From NCBI GenBank assembly GCA_039105265.1, contig JAPFFF010000015.1, positions 2,728,001-2,792,000 on the forward strand: 64,000 nucleotides of DNA, given 5' to 3'. This DNA is from Tritrichomonas musculus (Eukaryota; Parabasalia; Tritrichomonadida; Tritrichomonadidae). Each line of letters opens with the position of its first letter. The stretch's first letter is position 1. The notes under the pieces are model-generated. The model did not search any database and had not been told where the DNA came from. It worked only from the letters and a program-made list of their open reading frames with translations. The translations under genes were made by a program, and so were the position numbers. Shown piece by piece: positions 34,060 to 43,483 of the stretch.

Positions 34060-35751
34060 CTAGGCAAATTGATAATCATTAATATGGTAGTTTTCATTGT
34101 TATAGTTGTTGTTATTTTGTACCTTGGCAAGAATCTGTTTACAATATTCTGCATCTCGAGGCCAGCAAACATTGTCCCACATATCGAAAATATTTCTGGC
34201 TGAAAAGTTCTTTGAAAAGAAATTGATGAATGATTCAAGAAAGAAGAAGAAGAATCTAAATACAAATGATATGAGCCAAGCAGGTATGTAAAGAATAATT
34301 CTAAGTATTCTTGCAAAAATACCAAGGAATGGAATCTTCATCAAATCTTCTAAAATTCGTATTAAAAATCGAATCGGAGTTAATAAATAGTAAATAAGTT
34401 TCCTGAATGAGAAATTGAGCAAAAGAGCATATAAATAAATAAATCCATTAGCAATTAGGTTTACAACATTAGCGACTGCATTATAAATTGATTTAGCAAG
34501 AGCAGAGAGTGCTTTTCCTATGTAATTAATTGGTAATTGGAACATTCTTAAGAAGTTTTTGATGGAAATCTTTGCTAACAGGTGTTTCAAAAATTCTAGT
34601 GGAACCTTCATAATGCCTAAAATAAATTGTACGATCTTTGATTCTAAAATTCGAATAATGACAGATACGAAATCTTTTATTAGGCTAACCATATAATGGA
34701 ATGCATCAATTAGTGCTTGAATTGGATGTCTAAGCAGATCTAGAAGGAATACGGCAAAGCGATATGGAAGTACAATAATTTTACAGAATAGATTCAATAT
34801 GTATTTTCCGATTTCATATAGAATGTCAATAATAGGCCTAAGAAATTCAGGTAAATATTTGGCAAGATCTTTGATTTTCTTAAGATCAAAGAACATTCCA
34901 ATTAGAGTTTCGGCGATAAATCGAATAAGACCGCATATTGCAACGTATATAAAATGAACTAGATCGCATATTGCATTATATAAATACTGTGGTAGTAGCA
35001 TAAGTATTTCAAAAAGTTTTTTGAAGAATGGGAAAAGGTCGAATCGAAGATATAGCATCATAAGTAAATCCCAAATCCATCTGAATGGGTTAATTAATAT
35101 ATTTAAGACTTTCCAAAATGAGATGTGTGTAAGTTTTTTAAGAATCTCAAATAAAGAACTAGCAAATGCGCTTGCTGTTTTAACAACTCCTTTCGATATC
35201 TTTTTTGCCAAATCATATAAAGAGAGGCCAATTTGATAAAGCGAGCTTAATGGGAATCGTAATAATCTGAGAAAGTATGGAATGATTTTTTTAACTTGAT
35301 TCCAAATTGGTTCTAGTATTGATAATAATAAATGATATAATGTAATGATGATTCTTGAGAGACTTCGAAATAATTCTTCCATAAATTGAGAAAAATTCAT
35401 AATAATTTCAAATGGAGCCTTCAAAATTGTTTCAAGGAAATCAAATAAAAACAAAATAAGTTCACCAATTTGCCCAAGAAAAATTTTAAACAATTCACCT
35501 ACGGATTTGATAAATTTATTGAAGTTTTCACCAACTGTTCCAAACTGAGCAAACAATGTTACCACTTTTTGCTTAAATGATAATGCAATATGATAAGAAA
35601 ATATAAATGGTGCTTTAATTAGAAGTAATGAATCACCTTCAGATTTTTCTTTCATTTTTGGAAATTCATAAGCAAGGGAAATAACATAGAAAATAATTAG
35701 AAGGGGTATTGCGGTATTAAATCTTGCTTGTATATTAACTGAGAAATTCAT
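34060..35751 (-). CDS. Unusual protein of serial amphipathic helices
   Basis: This is a 563-residue protein of unknown family and striking composition. After an N-terminal hydrophobic segment (about 13-28, signal anchor or signal peptide) almost the whole chain to about residue 515 consists of Ile/Leu/Phe-rich helices with regularly spaced Lys/Arg and Pro. Units such as IPYFLRLLRFPLSSLYQIGL and LPYRFAVFLLDLLRHPIQAL recur every ~30-40 residues. Few segments are long and pure enough to be confident transmembrane spans; most read as amphipathic helices lying in a membrane surface, as in apolipoproteins, perilipins or reticulon-like proteins. The tail (about 525-563) is polar and Asn/Tyr-rich, with three cysteines near CWPRDAEYC. 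The frame is complete and starts at ATG. Confidence 0.72.
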   Translation of the reverse strand: MNFSVNIQARFNTAIPLLIIFYVISLAYEFPKMKEKSEGDSLLLIKAPFIFSYHIALSFKQKVVTLFAQFGTVGENFNKFIKSVGELFKIFLGQIGELILFLFDFLETILKAPFEIIMNFSQFMEELFRSLSRIIITLYHLLLSILEPIWNQVKKIIPYFLRLLRFPLSSLYQIGLSLYDLAKKISKGVVKTASAFASSLFEILKKLTHISFWKVLNILINPFRWIWDLLMMLYLRFDLFPFFKKLFEILMLLPQYLYNAICDLVHFIYVAICGLIRFIAETLIGMFFDLKKIKDLAKYLPEFLRPIIDILYEIGKYILNLFCKIIVLPYRFAVFLLDLLRHPIQALIDAFHYMVSLIKDFVSVIIRILESKIVQFILGIMKVPLEFLKHLLAKISIKNFLRMFQLPINYIGKALSALAKSIYNAVANVVNLIANGFIYLYALLLNFSFRKLIYYLLTPIRFLIRILEDLMKIPFLGIFARILRIILYIPAWLISFVFRFFFFFLESFINFFSKNFSARNIFDMWDNVCWPRDAEYCKQILAKVQNNNNYNNENYHINDYQFA

Positions 35752-36423
35752 TGACTTTTTTGAAGGATTTATGGTTTGTGATGTAAAAAATCTGTAATCA
35801 TAGAATTCTTAAAAGAATTGCAAAACTAGTTTTATATAATAGATTTATTATATAAATATAATTTAAAATTTTAATTTCAGTTTTTTATAAATATTTTCAT
35901 GTCGCAAAAAAAGATATGAGCATTTTATAAATAACAAACGAATATTGAAATATCAATCGTATAGGTCAAATTAATGATTATTCTATTTGAGGTCAAAGGA
36001 GAGACATTGCATTTCATATTTTTTTAAACTTTAAATATAACTTCTTGTACATATATAAATATTATATGCAAAATATCAAAAAGAATTTTTTGGTCCTAAG
36101 CAGAATATAGAAGTATTTGAGTTATATTCTATAGTCTTCCCCAAAAAAATTTGTTTGAGATTTTGAATGAACTTGGCTGTTTAAACTTTGAAAAAATAAT
36201 ATAAATAATATTCTCAATTTTGAACAATTTATATATCAGGAATAATGAAGTAACAATTTATAATTCCAAATAATTGTGAATTTTTTTGCAGTATATCTTA
36301 TAAATATATTTTCTAAACTCATAATCACAAGAAAAAAATAAGATAAACAAATTTGAAAAAATTAAGAAAATAAAAAATTTTGAAAAAAAAAAAAATTATG
36401 AATTTATGTGAAATGTTTGAAAG
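35752..36423. other. AT-rich spacer next to hAT element
   Basis: This is an upstream region of the minus-strand gene and left flank of the hAT element. Very A/T-rich; no gene or RNA is visible. Confidence 0.4.
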
Positions 36424-36431
36424 GGTGACAT
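36424..36431. repeat. 8-bp target-site duplication (left copy)
   Basis: GGTGACAT directly precedes the left inverted terminus of the hAT element; the identical octamer follows the right terminus at 37765-37772. Eight-base duplications are the signature of hAT transposition. Confidence 0.9.
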
Positions 36432-37764
36432 TAGACATGTTCAACGCTCAATTCTCAGAATTTTTTTGAAAGCTATCACAATTATTGTGATGATTTTATT
36501 TTTTTTTTGGTGATGTTAAAATCTTCAATATTTCTCAGAATTTTTCTGAGAAATACTGAATGGTCACTAAAAAAAAAAAAAGGTATTGAAAATTAGATTT
36601 TGTTTTTTATTGAATTTTAAATTTTTTGTTTTGTTTTTATCTTTAAAAAAACTAAATAAATTATTTGTTTTCTCCAGAATATATATTTTCCATCCTTATT
36701 GCCAATTGAGCATTAAGAAGATCATCCGACTTATTATAATCTTTTGATCCATAAAGATACTTTAAATGCGAAAATAGTCTTTCTACAGGCAACTCGGAGC
36801 ATGCCATATTTATTATTCGAATAGCAATATTTGCTAAAAAATTTAAATTATTAACATTGCTATTCCGATTATTTTGCCAAAATAAAAATGAGTCATTAAC
36901 TTCAAAATTTGATAATTCCATATATGAATTTATTTGATCTTTAATAATATTCTCATCAAATTTGAATTTAAATTCATTATATTGAAGTATATATTTTTGA
37001 ATAATATTTAAATAATTTTTCTTTTGGTTTTGATCGACTTGATTCAAAAAATATCGGCGCCCTTCAATTGTTAAGAAAAATGCTGTTATTGCTATTTGAA
37101 TTTCATATGCTGAATAAATACGATCAATAATAACATTTCCAAAACCACGGATATTAATACTACTCAAATTTGCAATAAAAGTTTTTAATTTTATGATATT
37201 TGGATAAACCATACAAATTAGAAAATTATCTTTCCCAATTTCTGAAGAAATTTGTGAGTATAGTGACAACTTCTTCTAAAATGATAATTTTTTCGTTTTA
37301 ATTTGCAAAATGGGCATATACTTTCATATTCATTATTAAATCCATGTACTTTATAAATCATTCCGTACTTAGCGAATCGTCTGACTTTTTTATTATAATC
37401 TTTTTTGTCGTTTTTTGGATCTAATGCGGATAAAGCTGCCAAAATCATATGCGTGCCAGGTGGCCAAGCGAAAATATTCATATTTATAAAAAATTATTTC
37501 AAAAAGTTTAAAATCTTCCTTTAAAAATAAATAAAATATATATTTCATATGAAAAAATTAAATACAATTTTTTATAATAATGAATATATATAAATTATTA
37601 TTTATATCATATAATAACATATTATAAAAATTCATAAAAAATTATTTACCAAGATATTTATAAATATAAATTTTGAGTTAAATATTTGATTGAAAAATTA
37701 TCAGAAATAATTTTATCTCCATTGAATTAAAATTCAATTAAAAATTGAATGTTGAACATGTCTA
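36432..37764 (-). mobile_element. hAT element, internally deleted
   Basis: This is a 1333-bp element with terminal inverted repeats matching at 21 of 24 positions: TAGACATGTTCAAC then diverging slightly at 36432-36455, and its reverse complement at 37741-37764. A perfect 8-bp duplication flanks it. Just inside the left end are two hairpins: ATCACAA/TTGTGAT (about 36475-36491) and ATTTCTCAGA/TCTGAGAAAT (about 36530-36554), typical of subterminal transposase-binding regions. Inside, on the minus strand, are only an N-terminal zinc-finger piece and the C-terminal dimerisation part of a hAT transposase, so most of the catalytic region is missing. The clean duplication suggests fairly recent mobilisation by a full-length relative. 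Confidence 0.9.
36661..37481 (-). pseudogene. Remnant hAT transposase gene
   Basis: Two overlapping frames remain. The upstream one (37481 down to 37218, 87 codons from ATG) has a probable zinc finger, CPFCKLKRKNYHF then HYTH, of the kind at hAT N-termini. The downstream one (about 37269 to 36661, 202 codons, no ATG) carries the hAT dimerisation domain: FWQNNR, then NIAIRIINMACSELPVERLF with SHLKYLYGSKDY following. The two lie in different frames and the middle of a normal ~600-residue transposase is absent, so an internal deletion and a frameshift near 37260 have fused the ends. It cannot encode an active transposase. Confidence 0.85.
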
Positions 37765-37771
37765 GGTGACA

Positions 37772-37897
37772 TAAACTGGTACGCAAATTTTCGGACTTTA
37801 TCGTACTATTCAATTCATTGAATTTTAAAAATAATCAATTCAATATTTGAAAAGCTCATTCAAATTTGAATCGTCCGAAAATTTGCGTACCAGTTTA
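37772..37897. mobile_element. Palindromic mariner-type MITE
   Basis: Perfect 25-bp inverted arms (37772-37796 and 37873-37897) flank 76 bases. The arms read TAAACTGGTACGCAAATTTT followed by CGGAC; the outermost TA fits a Tc1/mariner TA target duplication, giving a 122-bp element (37774-37895) without coding capacity. Its left TA overlaps the last base of the hAT target duplication, so one element landed exactly at the edge of the other. Perfect arms suggest recent origin. Confidence 0.8.
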
Positions 37898-38705
37898 CAC
37901 TTTGATAACATATTGTAAAAATGGAGTAATTATTTAAAGTTTGCAAAAAATATGCAACAAGATGAAGAAAACCATTTAAAAATGATTTACCTATAGATTG
38001 GAGAAAACCTGTGCCATTTGTTACTTTATTGCATATTGCATATACATTTTATAGTCTTTATTTATCTTTATATAAATTCATATATTTATTTTTTAATTAA
38101 TATTTTGATTTTTAAATGCTATATTCCATGATATTTATATTTATTATGTTTAACGTCTGTTCTGAATTTCCCTTAAAAAGTTAATTTACTTTGAAATTTT
38201 ATAACTTATATTTTTATTTTTATCTTTTTCTTTATTTATTATTCACTTTATATTATAGTTATTATATATTATAACAATTTAATTTATTTCAATATTAAAA
38301 TATATAAGTGTAATTCCCTAAAATGAATAATTGCGAATAATTTTGACAACATTTTTGGAATTTCTTTAATACAGCCATAATGCTTTTATTTGTTCATGTA
38401 TAAGAAGATGTATATATATTCGTTTAAAGGAAAAATCTATTATTTCCTTAAATTATTGTTTCTCTCTACAAAAGCACTATTATGGCGAGTGAATATAGAA
38501 TTTAATATAATATATTGAATAAAACATTATATATTAAAAAGATTGAGCGAAAATCAAATTTCATTACAATATTTATAGATCAAAAATTCACTAATAAAGT
38601 ATTCAAATTTAGAAGTAATTTTTGAATGGTATGCATAGAATTCTTCTCAAATACTAAAATAAAAAATCATTCAAAAAGTGATATAGTTTTAAAAATTTTG
38701 CCAAA
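37898..38705. other. AT-rich spacer
   Basis: About 800 bases upstream of the DUF3447 gene. Positions 37918-38020 have slightly less biased composition but no frame that I can support. A TATATATA run lies near 38412. No gene is seen. Confidence 0.4.
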
Positions 38706-39875
38706 ATGACATTTGATTACCAAGACTATTTAGATAATAAAATATGTCTTCAAAATGAAATTCTCGAATATATTAATGAACAGGAAGACTCCGATGGAAT
38801 TTTTATTGATTTAACTACATTAATCGAAAAGCAAAATATTACAAAAAGTCGCGAAAGTTTGAAGGTTTTTCTTTATTTAATAAATAAAATCTCAGATAAT
38901 ATGCATCGTTCTCCAGATTTCTTCCAAAAAATCGACCATATTCTTTCACATTATCAAAAAGAAATCAAACAAACCTTTTCAAATCCCGAAATTTTCAAAA
39001 TTTTTCAAAGTAATAAAAGAAATCTTCTCCTTTTATTTAGCAAAAAAATCATTGAATTTGATGACGACGTTATAAACTTAATTACATCTTTAAACAACAA
39101 CGAGAATAATTATTTGCCTTATTTTTATCCAGAATTAAAAGACAAACTGTCATTTGCACTTTTTCAGAGTAATGAAATTGAAAAATATGACAATAGAGTT
39201 TTTAATGAAAAAAGAAAAATTGGAGAAAACGATCAACATATATGTGAACTGATAAGAAAAGATTCAATTGATGAATTTGTCCAATACGTTAATCAGACCA
39301 ATTATCCATTGAATGCCATAATAGAACGATCAATTTTTGAGACGAATTCTTTTTTGCTTGAATATGATCCGTCATTAATTGAATATGCTGCATTTTACGG
39401 TTCCATTCAAATTTTCAAATATTTACGTTTAAACAATATTGAAGTGAAAGACTCAATTTTCATGTATGCCATTCATGGAAATAATTACGAGTTGATTCAT
39501 GTTATTGAAGAAATTATTAAAAATGAAGATAATGAAAAAATCTTAATCTTTTTCATTGAAGCCGTTAAATGTCATCATAATGAAATTGCAAGATATTTTG
39601 ATAATATCATTTTTAATGGCCAATCAACAAGTATTTTGGGATTATGTTCAAGTATTTTTAACTTCATGAATTATTCATTCTTTCCTTATGAAATAGATAA
39701 TGAATATGCTTTTTACTTTTTGTGCAAATATGATCAAGTGGATCTTGTCAAATTGGTCTTAGATGATCCAAGTTATATGAAAGGTATTAACGTTAATAAT
39801 CGAATAATTACCAAAAAAATAATATTTTTTTTAATTACATTTCTTACTTGCGGTTTTTTTTCTAATGAAGTTTAA
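38706..39875 (+). CDS. DUF3447/ankyrin-type protein, first module of a BspA-like locus
   Basis: This 389-codon frame encodes the N-terminal module typical of a very large trichomonad family: a DUF3447-like helical domain with ankyrin-like folds. Conserved blocks are NKRNLLLLFSKKIIEFDD, KRKIGENDQHICELIRKDSI, and SLIEYAAFYGSIQIFKYL followed by IFMYAIHGNNYELIHVIEE, i.e. decayed ankyrin units. The end (after about residue 365) becomes Ile/Phe-rich where the DNA turns T-rich, and the frame stops at 39873-39875. Ankyrin and LRR_5 coding continues at about 39999 and 40159, so this is probably the first exon or first fragment of one gene reaching 41724. The same order occurs at 59574-63176. The family's function is unknown. 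Confidence 0.8.
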   Translation: MTFDYQDYLDNKICLQNEILEYINEQEDSDGIFIDLTTLIEKQNITKSRESLKVFLYLINKISDNMHRSPDFFQKIDHILSHYQKEIKQTFSNPEIFKIFQSNKRNLLLLFSKKIIEFDDDVINLITSLNNNENNYLPYFYPELKDKLSFALFQSNEIEKYDNRVFNEKRKIGENDQHICELIRKDSIDEFVQYVNQTNYPLNAIIERSIFETNSFLLEYDPSLIEYAAFYGSIQIFKYLRLNNIEVKDSIFMYAIHGNNYELIHVIEEIIKNEDNEKILIFFIEAVKCHHNEIARYFDNIIFNGQSTSILGLCSSIFNFMNYSFFPYEIDNEYAFYFLCKYDQVDLVKLVLDDPSYMKGINVNNRIITKKIIFFLITFLTCGFFSNEV

Positions 39876-40158
39876 TTTTTCTTTATTTCATTACGTTTTA
39901 AAATCACTTGTTTTTAAATCCAGTTTTTAATTAAATTTTTTTTTTATATAACTCCAAAAAATGATATAGTAGATCACATGGTTTTATAATTATTTTATAT
40001 GAGTCCTTTACACATTGCAGTTAAAAATGAAAACATTGATGTTGTTAATTTTTTGCTGGATTATGAAAAAACAGACTTAAATTTGAAAGATGTTTTTACT
40101 TTTAATTTTTTTAATTTAGTTTTTTAAATTTTTTTTTTTTAATGAATTTACTGACAAA
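39876..40158 (+). other. Spacers around a single ankyrin module
   Basis: Between the two large frames lie T-rich spacer (39876-39998), one ankyrin unit in the frame of the first module (39999-40094: SPLHIAVKNENIDVVNFLLD then YEKTDLNLKDVF), and a second T-rich spacer (about 40095-40158). The spacers carry stops. The unit ends LKDVF and the following large frame begins TKDVFEKTPL, so the KDVF codons occur on both sides of the spacer. Whether the spacers are introns or decay is unresolved; at this locus simple GT-AG choices do not keep frame. Confidence 0.6.
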
Positions 40159-41724
40159 GACGTGTTTGAAAAAACTCCATTGCGTATTGCATCTGATATA
40201 TATAATGATGCAATTTTCTTTCTTTTATTATATAATCCAAGAATAGAGAATGGAGAAGGAATGCTTGAAAAATGCCAATCGCTGGAAACAATCGAAATTC
40301 CATCGTTTTTCACCAAGATTATGAAAAGTTCATTTAATGGATGCAAGTACTTGACAAAAGTATTATTACCAGATTCAGTAACAGAAATTGGTGATTATGC
40401 ATTTAATGATTGCATTTCATTAAATGAAATAGAAATCCCTTCTTCTGTTACATCAATTGGAAAATATTCCTTCTGTGGATGCTCAAACCTTTGTTTATTT
40501 TCGATTCCTTTATCAGTGACAACAATTGGTGATTATGCATTTAAAAATTGTGGATTTGAAATTATAATTGTTCCATCATCTGTTGTTTCATTTGGCAAGT
40601 TTGTCTTTAGTGAATGCATACGTCTTTATATGTGCAATCCTCTTTCTTTCATGAATGAAATTCCATACGGAATATTCTCAAATTGTATTAATTTGCGCAC
40701 ATTTGAAATATTTTATTCAATGTTGTCAATTGGAGATTATGCATTCAATGGCTGTTCTCAATTGAGTGTACTTGAGATTCCTTCTTCTGTGAAAAATATT
40801 GGCAGTTATTCATTTTGTAATTGCTCAGGAATCACCGAAATAAAAATCCCTTCTTCAGTAACAACAATTGGCAAATATGCCTTTAAAAACTGTACAAAGA
40901 TAAAAGAATTTGATATTCCTGATTCTGTTGTCTCAGTTGATGAAGGTGCTTTTTATGGATGCAATTCGTTAAAGAAAGTTAAATTAAGTTCATCAATTAA
41001 AGAGTTCAAAGACTTCTTCTTTCAATATTGTGAATCACTAGAATTTTTTACAAAAATTGAGAGTATTAATTCAGTACCAAACAGTTTTCTTTGTGGATGT
41101 GTTTTAATATCTGAATTCACCATTCCTCCTTCTGTCAAAACAATTGGAAATTCGTCTTTTGAAGGCTGTATAAATTTGACAAAAATGATCATTCCTCCTT
41201 CTGTGACTTCAATCGGTGATTATTGTTTCTATGGATGCATTTCATTGGAAGAAGTTTCAATTCCTGATTCTGTAACTTCAATTGGAAAACATTGTTTTAG
41301 ACAATGCTTTAAACTTGCTTCTCTGAAACTTCCTCCTTTGTTGGAGATTATTGAACAATCTTCTTTTTATGAATGCAAATCATTGAATGAAATTGAAATC
41401 CCAGATTCCGTTAAAGTTATTGATGAATTCTCTTTTTACCGATGTTATGGATTACATAGAATAATCATTCACAATTCGGTGATTTCAATATTTCATTTTG
41501 CTTTTGGTATGTGTTCTTCGTTGGTTGATGTATCTCTTCCTTGCTCACTTATGAAAATTGGCAAAAAAGCTTTTGATGGCTGCACTAAACTTAAAAGCAT
41601 CTCAATTCCTACTAACGTTAATCCAATTAGAGAACTCTTTTATCCTGTACCTCATCCAGCAATTCCAGATGTTGATCACGAATTCTTAGGTATTCCTTTG
41701 GATGCAAAAATCACATTAATTTAA
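40159..41724 (+). CDS. Ankyrin unit plus BspA-like LRR_5 module
   Basis: This open frame of about 520 codons has no ATG at its beginning and starts inside an ankyrin unit (KTPLRIASDIYNDAIFFLLL), after which come about 20 LRR_5/BspA-type repeats of 23 residues (SVTSIGKYSFCGCSNLCLF, SVTTIGKYAFKNCTKIKEF). The C-terminus (about 490-520) is a short non-repeat tail (DVDHEFLGIPLDAKITLI), with no membrane segment. It reads as the 3' part of the locus begun at 38706. The LRR part of such proteins is thought to mediate surface or protein contacts. If no splicing joins it to the upstream module, it would be an orphan fragment. Confidence 0.8.
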   Translation, partial: DVFEKTPLRIASDIYNDAIFFLLLYNPRIENGEGMLEKCQSLETIEIPSFFTKIMKSSFNGCKYLTKVLLPDSVTEIGDYAFNDCISLNEIEIPSSVTSIGKYSFCGCSNLCLFSIPLSVTTIGDYAFKNCGFEIIIVPSSVVSFGKFVFSECIRLYMCNPLSFMNEIPYGIFSNCINLRTFEIFYSMLSIGDYAFNGCSQLSVLEIPSSVKNIGSYSFCNCSGITEIKIPSSVTTIGKYAFKNCTKIKEFDIPDSVVSVDEGAFYGCNSLKKVKLSSSIKEFKDFFFQYCESLEFFTKIESINSVPNSFLCGCVLISEFTIPPSVKTIGNSSFEGCINLTKMIIPPSVTSIGDYCFYGCISLEEVSIPDSVTSIGKHCFRQCFKLASLKLPPLLEIIEQSSFYECKSLNEIEIPDSVKVIDEFSFYRCYGLHRIIIHNSVISIFHFAFGMCSSLVDVSLPCSLMKIGKKAFDGCTKLKSISIPTNVNPIRELFYPVPHPAIPDVDHEFLGIPLDAKITLI

Positions 41725-42723
41725 ACCATTGCCAAATAATAATAAAATCTTTTTTTTTTTTTTTTTTTCAAATGAAGTCTGTCCTCTATTAGGAAAATAA
41801 GGTGAAATTGTGGCAAAAAGGCCAATTTTATATATATAGATATATATACTTTATAACTAGCATTTTCGCAATGTTCTCCTTTATACACTTTGTAAGTTTT
41901 ATTTTGTTTCAATTTCTCAGAATTAAGTTTGCCCACATATTGGAAAATGATGTGAAATGAAATAAATTTGACACTAGTATTTTCTAATCTTATTTCAAAT
42001 GCTGAATTTATTACTAGCATTGTTGAATTTTTTTTTCAGTCACTTTTTATAAAATTGACCTATCATATGGTGAAAAAAATATTTCATTTCACTTTCCAAT
42101 TATTGGGCAAACGTTATTTCTGAAAGAGTGAGATTATTTCTTGAATCAGATTTTTTATTTTGATTATTTTCTCTCTTTTATATAATTATATAACTATAAA
42201 CCGACATTTTTTCTAAAGTTCTTTGTTTTTCTCAATCACACTTTCAATTTATACATTCAAATTTTGAAGTTATTTTAGTTAATGCATACAGAATCAGATC
42301 ACATCAATCATTCTATCCAAATGTTAAATTAATTTTTTTTGCTTAAACTAATAATCTAAATATAATAAAACCAGTTTTTGCCGAAGATATTTAAACATAT
42401 AAATAAATTATCATTTTCAATAACTTAAAAATAACAGGCACTTGATATGATTGATACACAAAGCAGATATTGCATTATTTCTATCAATAAATATCACGTA
42501 TTTATACTGATATTGCTTTTTGTTGAAAATCAAACAGAGTTTGAGAATTCTGTAAAAAAAATTATCAAATTTTTCTTATAAAATTTTTGGAAAGATAACT
42601 TTTTGAATGCGTTTTTTTTTAAAAAATTTTATAACTTTTTGTATATTTGATTATAAAAAAAGGGAATTCAGATTAATTTATATTATATTCAAATATTATG
42701 ACTTCATTTAACAAAAAAGCATA
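41725..42723. other. AT-rich spacer with a dispersed repeat
   Basis: This region starts with a T run (41751-41769) and a TATATATAGATATATATA microsatellite (about 41829-41849). It holds the first copy of a diverged repeat (41911-42064, entered separately). The remainder to 42723 is A/T-rich upstream DNA of the gene at 42724. Confidence 0.45.
41911..42064 (+). repeat. Diverged direct repeat, copy 1
   Basis: Shared core with 43284-43407: AATTTCTCAGAA, TTTGACAC, TAATCTTATTTCAAATGCTG, ATTACTAGC-TTGTTGA and CACTTT-TATAAAAT-GACCTA in the same order. Copy 1 has about 25 extra bases near its left part. The pair flanks the 136-residue gene at 42724. No element type is recognised. Confidence 0.75.
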
Positions 42724-43134
42724 ATGTATGATAGCGAGAAAGGATGCATGGTTTTTAAAGATTCAGTCGAGAAGGCATTATGGGACAGCAAATGTGCGGA
42801 GTTAGTAAAGAAGGAATATTTCTCGAATGAAGAATTTTTATGGGAGAAATGGAAAAATGATGGCGAGCGTTTTCTCAAAGAAGATTTCATTGATGGTCCA
42901 TCATTTCCTTTTTTGAATGATGGCAGGCCCGAATTATTTGAATGGATTAATGGAACATTTCTCACACACACCTCCGAAGTCATTTGGGAAGAATTTATTA
43001 GACTCGATTTTGCTTATGACTTCCTGCTCTATGCGTATCATATCTACCAATGGAAGAAAAAGTCACAATTTGTAGAGGGAATAAAGAACATACTGTCTCG
43101 TTTGTATTGTGATAAGCAATACATCGAGTGGTGA
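42724..43134 (+). CDS. Small unknown acidic/aromatic protein (136 residues)
   Basis: This is an ATG-initiated frame of 136 codons, clearly coding: its base composition is far less A/T-rich than the surroundings and its codons avoid homopolymers. The protein is rich in Trp, Phe, Tyr, Glu and Lys (FLWEKWKNDGERFLKEDF, ELFEWINGTFL) and looks like a compact helical domain without signal peptide or membrane span. I do not recognise the family; the Trp/Phe pattern and size are vaguely like an RGS-type or small adaptor fold but this is a guess. It is isolated in repeat-rich DNA and bracketed by two copies of a diverged repeat. Confidence 0.7.
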   Translation: MYDSEKGCMVFKDSVEKALWDSKCAELVKKEYFSNEEFLWEKWKNDGERFLKEDFIDGPSFPFLNDGRPELFEWINGTFLTHTSEVIWEEFIRLDFAYDFLLYAYHIYQWKKKSQFVEGIKNILSRLYCDKQYIEW

Positions 43135-43483
43135 ATAAACTGCAAATCGTCGAATATTTATCCTTTTTATATTTATTGTTTTTGATATTTTTTTTTCAAC
43201 AAAATGATGAAATAAACAAATCATTTCGATACCAATAAAAGTACACACGCTTTTATATATTTTGTAGATTTCATCTTTTTTTTCAATTTCTCAGAAATAT
43301 ATTTGACACCCGCATTTTTTAATCTTATTTCAAATGCTGAATTGATTACTAGCTTTGTTGATTTTTTTTTTTTTTTTGGCATTCACTTTATATAAAATCG
43401 ACCTACACGATTTGCGAATTATATATTTTTATTTAAAATTATAATAAGTAATCAAAATGTGTTTATTTATTGTATATCTTTAT
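43135..43483. other. Spacer between convergent genes
   Basis: A/T-rich 3' region shared by the small unknown gene and the alcohol dehydrogenase gene. It contains repeat copy 2 (43284-43407) and a T run at 43363-43378. Confidence 0.4.
43284..43407 (+). repeat. Diverged direct repeat, copy 2
   Basis: Second copy of the repeat at 41911-42064, in the same orientation and 1.37 kb downstream. Conserved blocks include CAATTTCTCAGAA, TTATTTCAAATGCTGAATT and TATAAAATCGACCTA. Confidence 0.75.

Noticed and set aside
41911-43407. LTR retroelement with two LTRs
   Set aside because: The repeats are short and diverged, lack terminal TG...CA and a primer site, and the enclosed gene has no reverse transcriptase, protease or Gag features.
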